Shown here one piece after another: positions 48,776 through 61,757 of a stretch of DNA of 64,000 nucleotides. The notes beneath the pieces were generated by a model. The model was not told the origin of the DNA and did no database searches. It saw only the letters and a list, made by a program, of their open reading frames with translations. The first letter of the stretch is position 1. Every line of letters starts with the position of its first letter. The DNA is from Atrichornis clamosus (taxonomy: Eukaryota; Chordata; Aves; Passeriformes; Menuridae), in contig WBMZ01004703.1 in assembly GCA_013400975.1 (NCBI GenBank), positions 248,001 through 312,000 of the forward strand, read 5' to 3'. Both the position numbers and the translations under genes were made by a program.

Positions 48776-48797
48776 CCGGGCTAGGGTCCGGGCTAGG
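48776..48797. repeat. CCGGGCTAGG short duplication
   Basis: CCGGGCTAGG occurs twice in tandem, separated by GT, within DNA otherwise poor in CpG. Confidence 0.7.
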
Positions 48798-49270
48798 AAG
48801 AAGTAGACAGAAGTAGGACAGAAAAGATCCAGTTGATAAGAAGGAATTAATTAAAGCTACTGTACAGAAAATGGGTAAGGGTATTGTGATCTGGTAGAAA
48901 GCAATCACTGCCTGATAAATCAGCATGAAAAGCCAAAAAGGTTACACATAACCCAAACGTAACCTGGGAAAACAGAGCAGAGTTACCCTAAAGATCATAA
49001 GGACCCTGATGCAGAACTGGGTTATTGAGCATGCAGGAGGAACAACCACCACCCATCCCAGGGTAACTGCAGGGGGCGTTTCAGGCCAGACAGAAATGAA
49101 ATGCAGCCAGACATTCAAGGGACTGCCCTGATGGGAAAAGGGATCCCAAATCTGAGAAGGAACAAAGGCAGCCTAAAAAAAAAAATAAAATGCAGTTCTA
49201 GGAAGATTTCTTCAGTAATATTTCTGTAGTATATGGAGTATATGTTGGGGTATTTTTTAATTAAAAAGGA

Positions 49271-49280
49271 GGGGGGGGGG
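49271..49280. repeat. G10 homopolymer
   Basis: A run of ten G preceded by AGG and followed by AAGGG. Length is likely unreliable in sequencing and variable. Confidence 0.85.
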
Positions 49281-52200
49281 AAGGGACAAAACAGTGATTT
49301 GTCCTTAACCCTTTAGAGTCAGTGTCTTCTTGGAATAAAGTTCTTGCTGTGCTAATACCAGCAGTTCACAGTGATGCTATGTTGGGACTTTCTCATTTCC
49401 CCTTCTCCTCTAATTAGACAGTTTTTAAAAGCCCTTACCAGAACTAATGATGACACGAGACACTGACCACAGAGCCTGTCCTGAACACGAACAGTGGCCC
49501 TGGGACCTGCTGCTCTCTGCTGGCAGGAGGTGTGGGCCTTTGCCAGAGCTGCACCCAAAACACAGGGAAAACACCATTGAGTTTCTCAGGGCCTGGAGCT
49601 GGTTGCAATTTATGACTTCAGAGAGCTCTGAAAACTCCAGACATTTCCTTAGAGGTCAAAATCCCATTCATCCACTGCAGCACTGCTTTTGTTTGTTTAA
49701 CTCTCCTTGTACATTTTACATTCCTTGTTTGTCAGCCATAAAACCTACTTGTATAACCATAAATTGTAGTTAATATGGCAATTTCCCCAGCATCAGACAG
49801 GTTTCATTTAATCTCCAGGTTTTCTTTAAAATACATAGTGGAAAAGATGATGTTCCATGGTTGGGGTTTTTTTAATGCATAGCAGACCAAGTGCACTGAA
49901 ATACATTAATTACTCGACAAGCTGCACAGGAAGATCAGAGTGGCATTTTTATGAGACATGGCCATTATTAAAACATAACCACATGCATATTAATTACAAC
50001 TGTTCATTAGAGGGCATTCAAAATATTTGTGCTCCAGACTGTGAAACCATTATCCTGGGAAAGCACTCCTGTTTTCCAGCCTGCTGTGCCCTGGTGCAGG
50101 GGTCACATTTATTTGCCGTCAGGGGCCAGCGCTGTTTTCTCTGATGGACTGGCATTTCCAGGGCGGGTGAGGTCAATCCGCAGCAGCAGAGCCCCGGGGC
50201 TCTCCCTGTGTCACACGAGCAAGGCCGGGCTCCTCCAGCCCGGGGCCATCCGGGCTTGGGAGGCAGAGCCGGGCTGCCAGGGAGAGGAAAGGCAGGCACA
50301 GATTGATCTCAATAAATGATAAGCCCACGCTCACTAAGTGCCTAGCACTTCTAAATCAATTAGAGCAGGCCAGAGATTGAATGATACATGATGTCTGCTA
50401 ACAAAGGCTTGGAAACTATTATTTTCAAAGGCTTAATTTCCTTTTCTGATACACTTGGAATAATATTTGCTTCCTCGAGACTAAACCATCCATGTCCAGG
50501 GGCAGGAACATTAAATCAGATGAATAGTTGTGACAATATTCATTGAGACTATTTCTGTGAATGCAAACAAATTTCAAAAGTACACTCAGGCTGGGAGAAA
50601 GGTGTGTTTGCCTTCTCCCTGATTTCTGGTTTATGTATTCATTTCATTGACAAGAAAAGTGGAAAGTTCCCAAAGGATTGGATGGTAGATTCAGAATCCC
50701 ACAGGTCAATTACAGTGACACAACATTCCCTAGATCCAAGCAGTTCTCTCTCTCCGAAGAGCTCCCTTTACTCCCTGTTCTTACAGAGATTGTGTCCACT
50801 GCAGAACCAAGCAGGGGAGTCTTTGTTCTCCTTGAAAGGTGGTTTTCCAACTTGTGTCTTTAAGACTGTGGTTGGGTTATTTTTCCCTTTATCTTCCTTT
50901 TGGTAAATCCTGAACTTTCACACAGACACCACCTAAATGAAGCTTCACTGCAACTGAAGATCAAAAATGTTTTCTCTCCTCAAAAAAAGTCCTCAAGAAA
51001 CTGAAAATAATGATTTTCTACCTTTATCTTGGCACGATAGACAAGGTTTGAGGCTGACAACTCTCAGAATACAGCACCAGCACCCCTTAAAACAGCCTGT
51101 TTCCACTCCATTTCCTCACACTTCTCAAAAAAGGTGTTAAGTAAGATTTTGACTTTCTGTTCACAGTGATGATAGGCCATGTATCTTCATTCAAATTTAT
51201 CTCCATTTATTTCTTAGTCTAAGGAACAAGTTATTGAGAATAAATGTTAATTTCAGCCCACTTCCAGGGAAGTCAAGGCATTAATAACTTAAATTACACC
51301 AGAAAAAAATTCAGGCCTACATAAAAACACACTGCCAGAAAAAGATACAAGTCTCTTCTTCCTGACACAGAGAAAAATTTATTATTTTCAGCAAAAATCT
51401 TTTCAATAATCCAATACTCTATTTTAAATATTTTTTTGCACTCCAGAGACCCAGACCTGTACAAACTAAGCCACATCTCTCAATGGAGTAGCACTGAAGT
51501 GTTGATACCAACTTAAGCCAACCTCGCAAAGACTCCCATTTTCCATTCTGTTTATAATTCTGCAGGAGAGCCTCAGTTCCCCAAAGTAAACATCCTGGAG
51601 ATAAAAAAATCACTTTTTAACAAACAAATGCACTATCATGTAGAGACAGCTTCCTATTGCCTCCACACAGCATTTCCCTGGATGCTCCCGACCTCTGCTT
51701 CTTCAACTCGTAAGAGGTGTAAATATTCCTCAAGAAACCAGGGGGGTGTTTAAAACCCTTCAACAACTGCCATGAAAGTAAGAATAAAACAAGCAAAAGA
51801 TCAGCTGTCAGTGGTAGGAGACAGGACGAGCCAGGCTTTTCATATCAGTCAGGAATTCTCTATCAAGGAGGTACCACGTGAAGTCTGCACAGGTAGCCTC
51901 AGTGCTATAAAACAAGTTCCAGGCTGACACTGCCTAAAATGAATGTTCAGATTTCAGCTGACTGCAGTGCAGTGTCTGCTCCCCCCAGCATGCAGAGGTT
52001 CATAACTTCCTCAGTGAACATTGCTGTATTTCTGCAGAGCGTTACCGTGCTGGGAGATGCGGGAGATAAGTGACACAAGTACTCTGCTCTTCATCCCACC
52101 ACTGAGGATCACAGCCGATTGCAAGGTACTGTCAAAGCCTGAAATAGTCACAGCACACAACAAGCAGGCACTCACACTCCCTCTCCTTGCTTTTCAGCAA

Positions 52201-52340
52201 GGGAAGCACACGGAACTCATCCCACACACCAGAATAAAGCAGGGATTCCAGGCCCAGCCTGGTCCTCTCCAGTACCAGTCATCGCACCCTGAACAAACAG
52301 AGACAGGCACCAGCAATGAAGCACACTGGTGCTTGTCCCT

Positions 52341-52422
52341 CTTTAATTGTGCTAACGAACCCTTGCACCTCTCTAATTGTGCTAACAAACCCTTGCACCT
52401 CTCTAATTGTGCTGACAAACCC
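52341..52422 (+). repeat. 30-bp tandem repeat, about 2.7 copies
   Basis: Units start at 52341, 52371 and 52401 with the core CTCTAATTGTGCTAACAAAC. The units differ at only a few positions (CGAAC/CAAAC, TAAC/TGAC). Because 30 is a multiple of three, the repeat keeps a 161-codon plus frame open (52021-52506), with a repeating NCANKPLHLS motif, and two minus frames. The frame is better explained by the repeat than by a gene. Confidence 0.93.
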
Positions 52423-55400
52423 AGGGCTGCCTCGGTGCTTCCCTGCTGGCAAACACAAGTGACACACCTTGGCACAACATCAGGGCATCCAAACGAGTGG
52501 AACTAAACAGCCAGGGGCCCTTGGGCACCGGGCAGTCCTCACTGCTCATATCATCTCCAGGCAACAAGGGCAAGCCAATTTAAAAAGAAAATTAAAATGC
52601 TCACGACAGGTAATTAAAGATCATAGGCTAAGAGCAAGAAAATGATGATAAGGTTAAACAGCTGGTATGGCTCACTCAGAATTTATGTTCAGGGTTAGTA
52701 ACTGCCTTTTAAAGTGATGTTCCGACACCTGAAAAGATAAAGGAACTCTTCCTGGGATTAAAAGGTACAGCTGGAAGGGCAAGCATAAAAGATTTATACC
52801 ACGTAGTTTTGGGGGGGGGAAATACAAATGGAAAACTATTAGATTAAGAAAACAAATGAACACACAAGAAAAAAAAAATTCCTTGCATTTTACTCTGGAC
52901 AAATCTCTTCCAACTAAAACTCATTCTAAAACTTTATCAGCACTGAACATGTGCAAAATTGCTCTGAAGACAATGGGACGCAGTTATATTTTGGAGTGTT
53001 TTTTGGACCAGGGCCCTGCCTCCCAGGGAGAGCTGTTTGCTCAGCAGTCGGATCATTACTGCTGGGGAAGATGTTACTTCTTCCCCTCACTGCAGCCACT
53101 GGGGTCTCTTCTGTAGAATTAGGCTCCTGCCAAGCTGCTGTCACACACGTCCTGTGCCACCCAGCACACGCTGGCATCTCAACTGGCCCAGCTGGGTTTG
53201 TCACCAGCACCTCCCAAACACATTCCCTGTCATTTGGAAATTAGGAGCAACATTTTTGTTGACAAACAAATGTCTGTGATGACAACTATTAAGCTGATGA
53301 TATAAAATCGTCCATCTGACACCCAGCCCAAATCAGCACCACACTGATTCAGTCAGTGGAACTAAGGCAAGATAACCAGCTGAAAGTCGAGTTCACATGC
53401 CAATCATGAAAAAAACCAACACTTAGAATTCTTCCCTTTCTCCTTTGACCCCTGCCCCCAGTTTGGATTTAGATAGAGGAGAAAACTGTAATTTTACCAC
53501 AAGCTTTCTGAGGAAAAAAAAAAAAAATTCTTTGAAATGTGTATTCTAATAAACTGATGTTAGAGTAAACTCACTGCAGCATCTTAGAAGAGTTATAGCA
53601 GTAGAACAGCTGCCAGATTTCAACTGCACGACCCAGACAAAGCCTTAACATGCTTTCTTACACACAGTCTCAGAGATTTCATACATTTCTGAATTATTAC
53701 ATTCTTCTTGTGTTTTCCCTGTCTCCCTTGTGCCACATGCACTAGGACAAAGAAAAATAGAAAGCCCCACAAAATGGGGTCCTAAAGGATGAAAACCCAC
53801 AGCTGGAGGGGTAGTAGATTCCAGAGAAGTATCATAACAGAGCCTGGAAATAGGGGGAAGGCTTCTCAATGTCCACTTATTTTTGGTTTAAAATATGGTA
53901 TCTGCTGCCCCAGAAGTTCCTCGGTCCATTCAGCAGCAAGTGAGGCCTCACGGGGAGTGGGGAGGAAGGAAGTTTATTGTTTGTGCACGTCAGGCTAAGA
54001 ACTCACTTCAAGGGAAGAGCGATTTCACATGAAAGCACTGGATGGGAGCCCTGGAGATTTGAGTTTCGCTCTTGTCTCTCTCACAGCCCCTCGAGCACCT
54101 CCTCAGGCAAGACACGACCCTACCTTTAAATGGAAGCAATATTTTCCAGGCTCTCGCTCCCTGTTTTCTGCACTCCTGCAGCAGATCCGTAAGGACACAG
54201 AGCTCCCACTGCCCGTGCCAGGCCCATTTCCTGGCCTAAGTTGGGGCAGCAGCTCAGGGGCAGTGCAGGAACAGCCCCCTGGGCACACACAGCGCTGCTC
54301 AGCCGCTCCCACAGCATCTCCCACCTCCCAGCCCAACCCTGGGGGCAGAATTTAACTTACCCCGCTCTGGAAACCACATTGGGACATAGAGAATTTTGTT
54401 CTCTAATCATGAGTCCTCTTGCTGAACTTATTCCTTTTGATAAAAATTCCTCAGTTGCAGGAGGAACACTCCAGCAGGTGGACTGATCATGGAGAGCCTC
54501 TCTGTCTCCAAGCATGCAGAGAGCTGAGCTTAACCCTGAGGAATATGAATTACCTCCCCCATGCAGTGTCCTCGTTAGTCATGCTCGCTAAATATGATTC
54601 TCAATAATACAATGAAAATTGGAAAGAGCATAAATAGATTGGATTTCACATAAGGCTGAGCACCGTAAGAGTTGCACTATTAATCTGATTCAACAAAAAT
54701 GTGAATTTGGATCTGACACCCCGTGTCCATCGGTCAAAAGCAGCAACTATTCATCACTGTATGAAATAGCAGCTGAGCTCCACATTCAAACACCAGCAGA
54801 ACGCCCTGGAAAAGTGTTTATTCTGTGCTGAATGCAGAGATAGTCACAAAAGAAGAAATATTTCATGAAAAACACAGAGAGGATGTGAAATACATATGCA
54901 GGTATCAGGATCTCCAAGGTCAGTGCATAACATATGAAATGCAGAAACACAGCAAACGGATCCATTTATCCAGGAAGAGTCTTCCTGCATCAACTCTATG
55001 TCCAACTCAATGTTTTTAACAAAAACACCACCTTAAGAATTTAATAAAATTAATCCTGACCTCATGTTTACCACCTACCTTTGTTTTCTCCTATTTTATG
55101 GTCTAAAAATTGGAGCATATAACTTTATTTACTGCCATTTGAAATGACATTTTAAGCCTCTTAACCTGAGTGCAAAAGAGCACCCAAAGTATCTTTCAAA
55201 CTTCAGAAAGAGGTGACTATGTAAATATGAAATGTCTTGTTCTAAAATTACATTCTGTCACAGGGCTCATATAAAATTAGACAGGAGAACCATATTTCAA
55301 GACATAAATAAGGGTATAATTCCATTTCTGAGGACAGAACATACATATTGATATTTTCCTATACTGTACGTAGGTGTGTGTGGATCTGTACATGTTCAAT

Positions 55401-55851
55401 TTTTTTATCCATACAGGACTGATTTTTCAGTGTATGCTGCTGAATTGCTCATCAGCATGTTTGAAATCACAAATAAAATAATAATTTAAAAAATCATTCT
55501 CTTGAAACTCTGTTGTAACCTTGTCAACAAGCTTTGGGGTCATTTAATGCAATGTGTACATACAACTAAAGAGCATTATTTGCCTTTCAGAATAAAAGCA
55601 TTCTAAGAGGATTCATCAGCTTTCAGTTACAAAATGGATTTAATAACCCATCTATCTATAGGATATGTTCTAAGAGTGCACCAATATCACTGCAAATGCA
55701 CTCAAAAGAACCACAAGAGAAGGAAAATAGCTGAAGGGAGCTGATACATTACAGTTTTATTTTTGCTATTATTTTTTTCTGTTTGAATTACATAAAGTGA
55801 AACCAAGTATTCTGGCAAATTTAAAACTTTGAAAAATCAAAGTAACCTTAC

Positions 55852-55923
55852 CTTCACATTCCAGTTTTTTCAGGAAAAGCTGAAAAATCTGTATAAAATA
55901 GAATTTCAGGTCTCCACGTAGCT
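55852..55923 (-). other. Candidate 72-bp minus-strand exon (unproven)
   Basis: The minus strand shows acceptor CATCTCTGTCACCAG, then 72 bp, then donor GTGAAG|GTAAGG. Seventy-two is divisible by three. The interval has an open frame encoding LRGDLKFYFIQIFQLFLKKL followed by ECE, an amphipathic, helix-like string. A second acceptor (TTCTATTTTATACAG) would give a 37-bp version. The protein family is not recognised. Confidence 0.2.
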
Positions 55924-56908
55924 CTGGTGACAGAGATGTTTGTTCAAATTCACAGCCTTTTTGTGGCACTTTGCTGTGCTTTCATTGCAAAAACTTCAGA
56001 TCATTTTCTGGCAACTAAACATTCTGAAGGTTGGCAAGATGCTGATCTGAGTGCTGAGGCACCTTCTTGCAAAGGTGCTGTTGTGAGGTTGCTTTGGGTT
56101 TGGTTTTTGGAGGGGATTGGTGGGGGTTTTTTGTAAATACCATCTATTGTAAATACCGTATAATCTCCAGCTTTTAAATATTAGTAATAATGACTTCATT
56201 TTCCCCTTAGTACAGTTTAGAAACTATAAATTAGACCAATATATCCCACAGGGGTCCTAAAATCTAACAAAAACCTCCTTCAGAAGCCCAAGTTCACAAG
56301 AGAGTGACACGGAGATCCTAAGCAGAAGAGAGCTTAGAGAAACCCTTTATGAGCCAAACTCTCAATGCTAAATCTAAAAAGTGGTTTAGAGGAATTTTAA
56401 GTTCATGTTTTAGGTTAAAAAATTCTCTTGAAAGAAGGAGTTGTAGGGGGGAAAAAGAGGGAATTTTTGTGAGCAAAGAGTGGCTGCAGCCACTCAGAAC
56501 TGGAGAATGAGCAGGATGCCATTTCTCTTCCCTCTCTCTCCTCACTCCCAATCCTTCTCACCTGTGTGTGTCCATGCAGGAAGTGCAAATCCCCATCCCC
56601 TCCAGTCTCACTCAGCTTCAGAAAAAAATTCCAAAGTGATGGGCAGAGCCTCCAGGATTTTATTTATTGTATTTTCAAAGCCCACTTGCATAAATTCCAA
56701 ATAAAATATCTGGGAAAATCCCTACAGTTATGTGATGGCCAGTCCAGTCAGAAGGTGAAAAGAGATTTGGCAACAAAATGCCTTGTAAAGAGCAGACCAG
56801 AAGGTTTAACTATCCCTCTTCCACACCTCAGCTCTTGCCCAAAACACCAGGAACTCCACCACGCTTCCCAACACTCCCAAGTTTTACATCCCTAATACAT
56901 CACACACA

Positions 56909-56952
56909 GAAAAAAACCAAAAAAAACCCCAAACAAACAAAAAAACCCCAAC
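56909..56952. repeat. A/C-rich simple repeat
   Basis: A7/A8 runs alternating with CC, CCCC and CAAACAAAC. The minus strand has three G-blocks separated by T-runs. Confidence 0.85.
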
Positions 56953-59753
56953 ACGCAGATACAAACATTTCTTATTAATGAGAGATTATCTCCCTAAATA
57001 CAGTTCTGAAACAACAAAAGATCTGGAGTTCCTAAATCTGGGAGATAAAGGACTTCATGGTCCCACCTGTGACAACCTGCATGGCCGGAGTGTCTCCAAG
57101 CACAGGCTGGAAATGCACTAAATGTAAATCACCTCTGTAAACAGGAAAGCAGAAATACCCTGAGTGTCCCTGTCCCTTCCCAGAGATCACCCTGGACAAG
57201 TGGAAGGACTTGACTTCTGTGCTGGGGGCTCAGATCTCTCAGGGGTCTCACTGACAGGGAGCCTCAAACACTGACAGACGGGTTCAGGAAAGTCCTTATG
57301 AGATATAGTCCCAGGTAAAGTCATTTTTCCTTATTTTTAGTGATGGGAAAACCCCACAAGAACATTTTATTGCAAGGTTTAATGCTGTTTCATGTGCAAT
57401 TTATTATGGGACTCTATTATTAGTTTTTCTGTAGCTAAAGACCAGGCTTTTCATCTGAAATGTACCATTACTCAGCCTTTGTGCCATCTTTACTTTTAAT
57501 GCTGTTCTGTTTAATGTTTGTTTAATCCTGATTTTAAATAATCATGTAGGAATGCATCTTTTTATTAACTTTATATGTACTTTGGATTTTAAAAAATGAG
57601 AAACATACTATATTGCATTCTGGGAATTAGGATAATACTAAGAAAATTTTCAATTTACAATGTAATAGTAATTGAAGCATGTTATTAAAAATAGCTCTAA
57701 GGGACAGTTGCACTTGAAGTTGTTTCATAAATTTCAGTAAAGCAAGGCTCACAATTGCTGTGTCTACATCAGCCAGATGCTGCAGTCATGAGACATAAAA
57801 ATCAGTGAGCAAATCCCCGTTTGCTGCTCGAGCTGGGCTCCCCTTCAGCAGAGCACCCACAGCTGTGCCCTGCTCCATGAGGAATTTGTGCAGCTCCTTA
57901 GAAACAGGAGCCAGGAACTGAACTAAATTCACTCCTTTATTTGTTCAGCATGGTCACACCATTCCTTCTGTAAAGGATCTTTGATAAAAAAGAAAAACCT
58001 CGAGTTACATTTTTGCCTTTTCTTGAGCAAAAATGAGGACAAAGCAGTGAAGGGGTGCACGTACATGGACAAAACTCCCCATTCAACCACAAAAAGCCCC
58101 CCTGTTTTGAAGAACCACCGCATGAAAAGGGCTGCCCAACAATTCTAAGCTTTTTAGTTCTTTATTCAAATGATATGATGGCTATTGACTACTTCATTTT
58201 AGAAATATATATGCACGTATATGAAAAGGAAATGAACACGGAAGCAGTTGTTTAAAAGGGAATGCAACGATGGATTATGGTACTGACCTACAATCAATTA
58301 CAAACTTTTTCCAAGGGATTGAAATTTATATGGCCAGCCTACAAAGTACATGAAAGGAGCAACGAAACCTAGAAACTGAGACAAAAGGGTAATATTGTGT
58401 AACACAGCAACATTAGCTAAATTAACAGATTTAAGGTTGGGTTAGTTACAAAATTCAGCCCAAAAGAACCAAGTCCACAGCCCAAGAGGTTACTTCACTT
58501 TGCTGTAAAAGAAGGAAAAAGGGGGAAAAATAAAAAGAAAAATCACATTCACAAAGTTATATCTTTCTGGGACTTTCCTTTTCTAAACCAAACTTTGACA
58601 TCAGTTATTAGTCAGCTCCAAGCCAGAGAACTCACCTAACAAAAGCACTGCCTAAGATGTACCAGGGAGGGGATCAACACTTGCTTGGATGGTAAAAAAA
58701 AACAACAACCTGGCACGTGGAGGACTGAAAAAATGTCTGAATATTTGCAATGCATGTCCAGCCAGGCTGCACTCACCCCACAGAAACTGTAACTTCAGTG
58801 CAAGCTTGCACGGAGGAACACAGAGATTTGTGTTTCCCTGCCTTCCTGCTGCCTGCTCCAGAGATCCTGGGCTGCTCTGGCACCTCCAAGGCAGGCACAG
58901 GATGCACACAAGGGCAGTTCCAAGCTCCGGCAGCACATCCCAGAGCTCCAGCTTCCCTCCTTCCCCCCCTGCACCAAGGTGCAGGACACCCAGAGCTCAT
59001 GAGGGTGCCGCTTCCCCATCCAAGGGGAGAACGACCTCATCCCTGTGTGCCTGCTGATGTACGTGGCTGTCACATTGTCTGTCAAACCCCAGCTCCTTCA
59101 CAGCCCTGACAGGAGACAGAAATGCCTTGCAGGCTCTGCCAAACGGCCCTGACACTGACAACTCCTACAAGCACTAATTCAATATTAAATTTTCAACTAG
59201 TTCCATACTGCAGGAAAGGTCACATTTCAAAAACAATTTTGTCCTAAATGAGAGTGAAGCTGGGAATGCTGAGGATTCCCCTCTGCCCAGCCACCATCCT
59301 GCAAACAACAACAACAACAAGAAAAGGACGTGTCAGCCCCAAGAGTGACAAGTCTCAGAGCTAGAGCATTTCACAAAAGTGAGTTTGAAGCTGGAAGGAT
59401 AATTTGAGATACCTTGACATCATAAACCCAGCACATCCTCCTTCCCATTGGGGCAAAGAGAATTATACACTTGATCATCATAGAGAGGTCAAATAAAAAT
59501 GTGACTTTTCAGACTGCCATCATCCCTGGCCTTTGCTACTCCTACAAGGCTTCAGGAAAGAACATTTTCTATACAATATTGATAAGGCAGGCCTTCCAAA
59601 AGCTTAGAAAAACTCAGTAATATAAGGCCAATTCTTAAGGATAAATCCAGGGAGGAGAGTGGAGGTTTTCCTGAGAACTGCAGCATGTCTGGGATACTCT
59701 TGTCTGCAACACAAAGGCCAATTGCAGCTCAGCTGCACCCACATCACCTCACT

Positions 59754-59785
59754 GAAAAAAAGGAAAAAAAAAAAAGGAAAAAAAG
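59754..59785. repeat. Poly-A tract with GG interruptions
   Basis: A7, GG, A12, GG, A7, G. A simple purine tract with no retroposon body recognised on either side. Confidence 0.85.
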
Positions 59786-61066
59786 TAGACCAAAATTCAA
59801 ACTTACACTACTCCTAATACGCAAACACAGCAAATAAAAACCATAAACTCATATGTGTACATTGAATAATCATACCAAAAAAGCACATTGTACCAGGGAA
59901 GTCACTCACACAGTCTAGCTGTCCAGCCTGGAAACTTCCACAGGAGAGCCTTGCTTGCCATGATCCGTGCCAGCATGCCAGTGGAAAGAACTTGCTATTT
60001 TCCAACACTTTTTGAGATTAGCCTTTTTTTCTTAAAGTGTTCCACTAATTGTTTTTCCTTCACTTGCATCAGTAGGAGACCCAATTATAGCTGCAGCTTC
60101 AATTTGCAATAACCTCCTTTTTAAATAGCGTGAGTCACCTTTTCACCTTTTATTACAGAGATAGCAAGAAGGTCTGATAGAGAAATAGTGAAAACCCTAA
60201 ACTCGATTTTTCAGAAATGGGATTTTATAATTGTTGGTCACTTTCCTTGATTTAATTTAAATCACATTTACATCCTAATAGGACTTAGAAGAAATTATTT
60301 CGCAGACGTAGTCTTCCATATGTACCTCTAGGTTTCTAATATTGTATAAACTATCTCCTAGTTTTACTGATTAAAATACTTTTTTTCTCCCCCCTCCAGA
60401 AGCCCCAGCATCACTGACTCTATTGTCACTCACTGAAGGTAATTTTTTTTCATAACTAAGTAGGCCATCTATCCTTGGGCATGCAGACTGTTAACCTTGA
60501 AAGCTGCTGTGTGAGGCTGACTGATGTGCACTGGGTGCACAGAGATGAACAAACTGGAGCACTGTTTAGTTGGAGGAAACTCCCAGGACACCATTAATTG
60601 TGATTTCAAAAAGACAGCTCTCACTTCCACCTGGCAAATGCAATTATGCAATAGAAGGGTAGTTCAGCAAAATAAACAACAGCTCAGCCCAGCCCCTGAC
60701 AGGAGGACGTGCACTGTCTGCTTTAAATGGGTTTGAGAAACACAGCTACAAATCAAAGGGAAGTGCTCATTCATTTGGGGAACCTGAACCACCAGAAAAC
60801 ACTGCAGTTTGCACTTCGAAAACAATCCTATAATCAGTTAATAGCATAACAAACGTTTTAGAATAGGTGATGTAAGTCGAAACTTTGAGAGAGCCGTTAG
60901 CAATAATTAACACTCTTGAAAAAGGAGTTCTGTAAGCTTGGCAGGAAAATGAGCCTCACTGAACCCCACTCAGCACAAACTCCCTCAACTCAGGATAAAA
61001 CCCCCACTGTACTCACCAGATGAAGGAAGGTAAAAAAGGGATAGGGCTGCAATTTTCAGATACCAG

Positions 61067-61101
61067 AGGACAGGACCAACAGGACAGGACTAACAGGACA
61101 G
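61067..61101. repeat. 14-bp tandem repeat, 2.5 copies
   Basis: AGGACAGGACCAAC, then AGGACAGGACTAAC, then AGGACAG. One substitution separates the full units, so the array is young or under little change. Confidence 0.92.
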
Positions 61102-61720
61102 TGCTCTTGCTTTTCAGGGGGTAAAGCACTGAAATAGCGGTAGAGACCAGAAGGTCACTGGTAGGATTGGCACTTCTTCACTGCGGTAAATGAGTTTACA
61201 CCTGCAGAGAATTTGGCTCTAAAATCAGAGACTCATTTCAAAAAGCTGTGGATATGTTTAAACTAGTGATGAAAGGCAGCAAGAGGGTTCATCACCAGGA
61301 TTTAGGGGTTTTTCACAAAAGACAAAAGTAATCCTAATACTTCACCTTTCTGGCGGACTCTGAATAATCTCAGTTCTTCTGCTAGGAAGCCCAAGCTGAG
61401 GATCAAGGGACCAGCCAGAGCTGGTTCACAGAGCCAGAGCTGTCACTCGCCTCTCTGACAGGCTGGGGCCATTTCTGCAGTGAACCTTCCTCCCCTCAGA
61501 CCCCCAGTGCTCCAAGGAGCATTTCCTGCTGCCTCCTCTTCCCTGGAACATCAAACCCTGCCCCTGCCTGCTGCAGGTCTCAACATCACCCTTGGAACAG
61601 GAGGACACAGCAGCTTCTGATCTTTTCTATTCAGAATCACAACTTAATTCCAGCATTGAAACAGTTGCTATGAGTAAGAACTTTAAAATATTTTAGAAGA
61701 GGAAAACCAATACTTTAAAC

Positions 61721-61757
61721 CAAAAAAAAAAAAAAAACAAAAAAAAAACCACCAACC
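61721..61757. repeat. A-rich simple repeat
   Basis: A16, C, A10 followed by CCACCAACCC. The same A/C-rich type as several other tracts in the window. Confidence 0.88.

Larger units (their letters stand above)
39552..52340. other. Non-coding DNA, no gene seen
   Basis: About 12.8 kb without recognisable repeats apart from short tracts. It includes AT-rich pieces with a conserved-element texture (39.9-40.02, 42.72-43.08, 49.88-50.03 and 50.31-50.6 kb). GC-richer segments at 42.3-42.7, 44.4-44.75 and 50.1-50.3 kb give overlapping frames. The 154-codon minus frame at 44276-44740 is unrecognised, and two other frames are also open there. One minus-strand exon-like interval lies at 45141-45196. Confidence 0.5.
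52423..61066. other. Non-coding DNA, no gene seen
   Basis: Largely AT-rich with short simple repeats (G9 at 52811, A-runs at 53515, 56909 and 59754). GC-richer blocks at 54.05-54.35 and 58.75-59.1 kb have several frames open on both strands. Exon-like intervals at 55852-55923 (-) and 60400-60438 (+) are reported as findings. The part at 57.36-57.76 kb is AT-rich with few CpGs and could be conserved or UTR-like, which cannot be decided here. Confidence 0.5.

Noticed and set aside
52021..52506. 161-codon plus-strand open frame
   Set aside because: It is sustained by the 30-bp tandem repeat, whose unit length is a multiple of three.
58652..59109. Overlapping frames of 75-122 codons on both strands
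   Set aside because: Up to five frames are open at once in a GC-rich segment, which is the pattern of stop-poor composition rather than coding selection.
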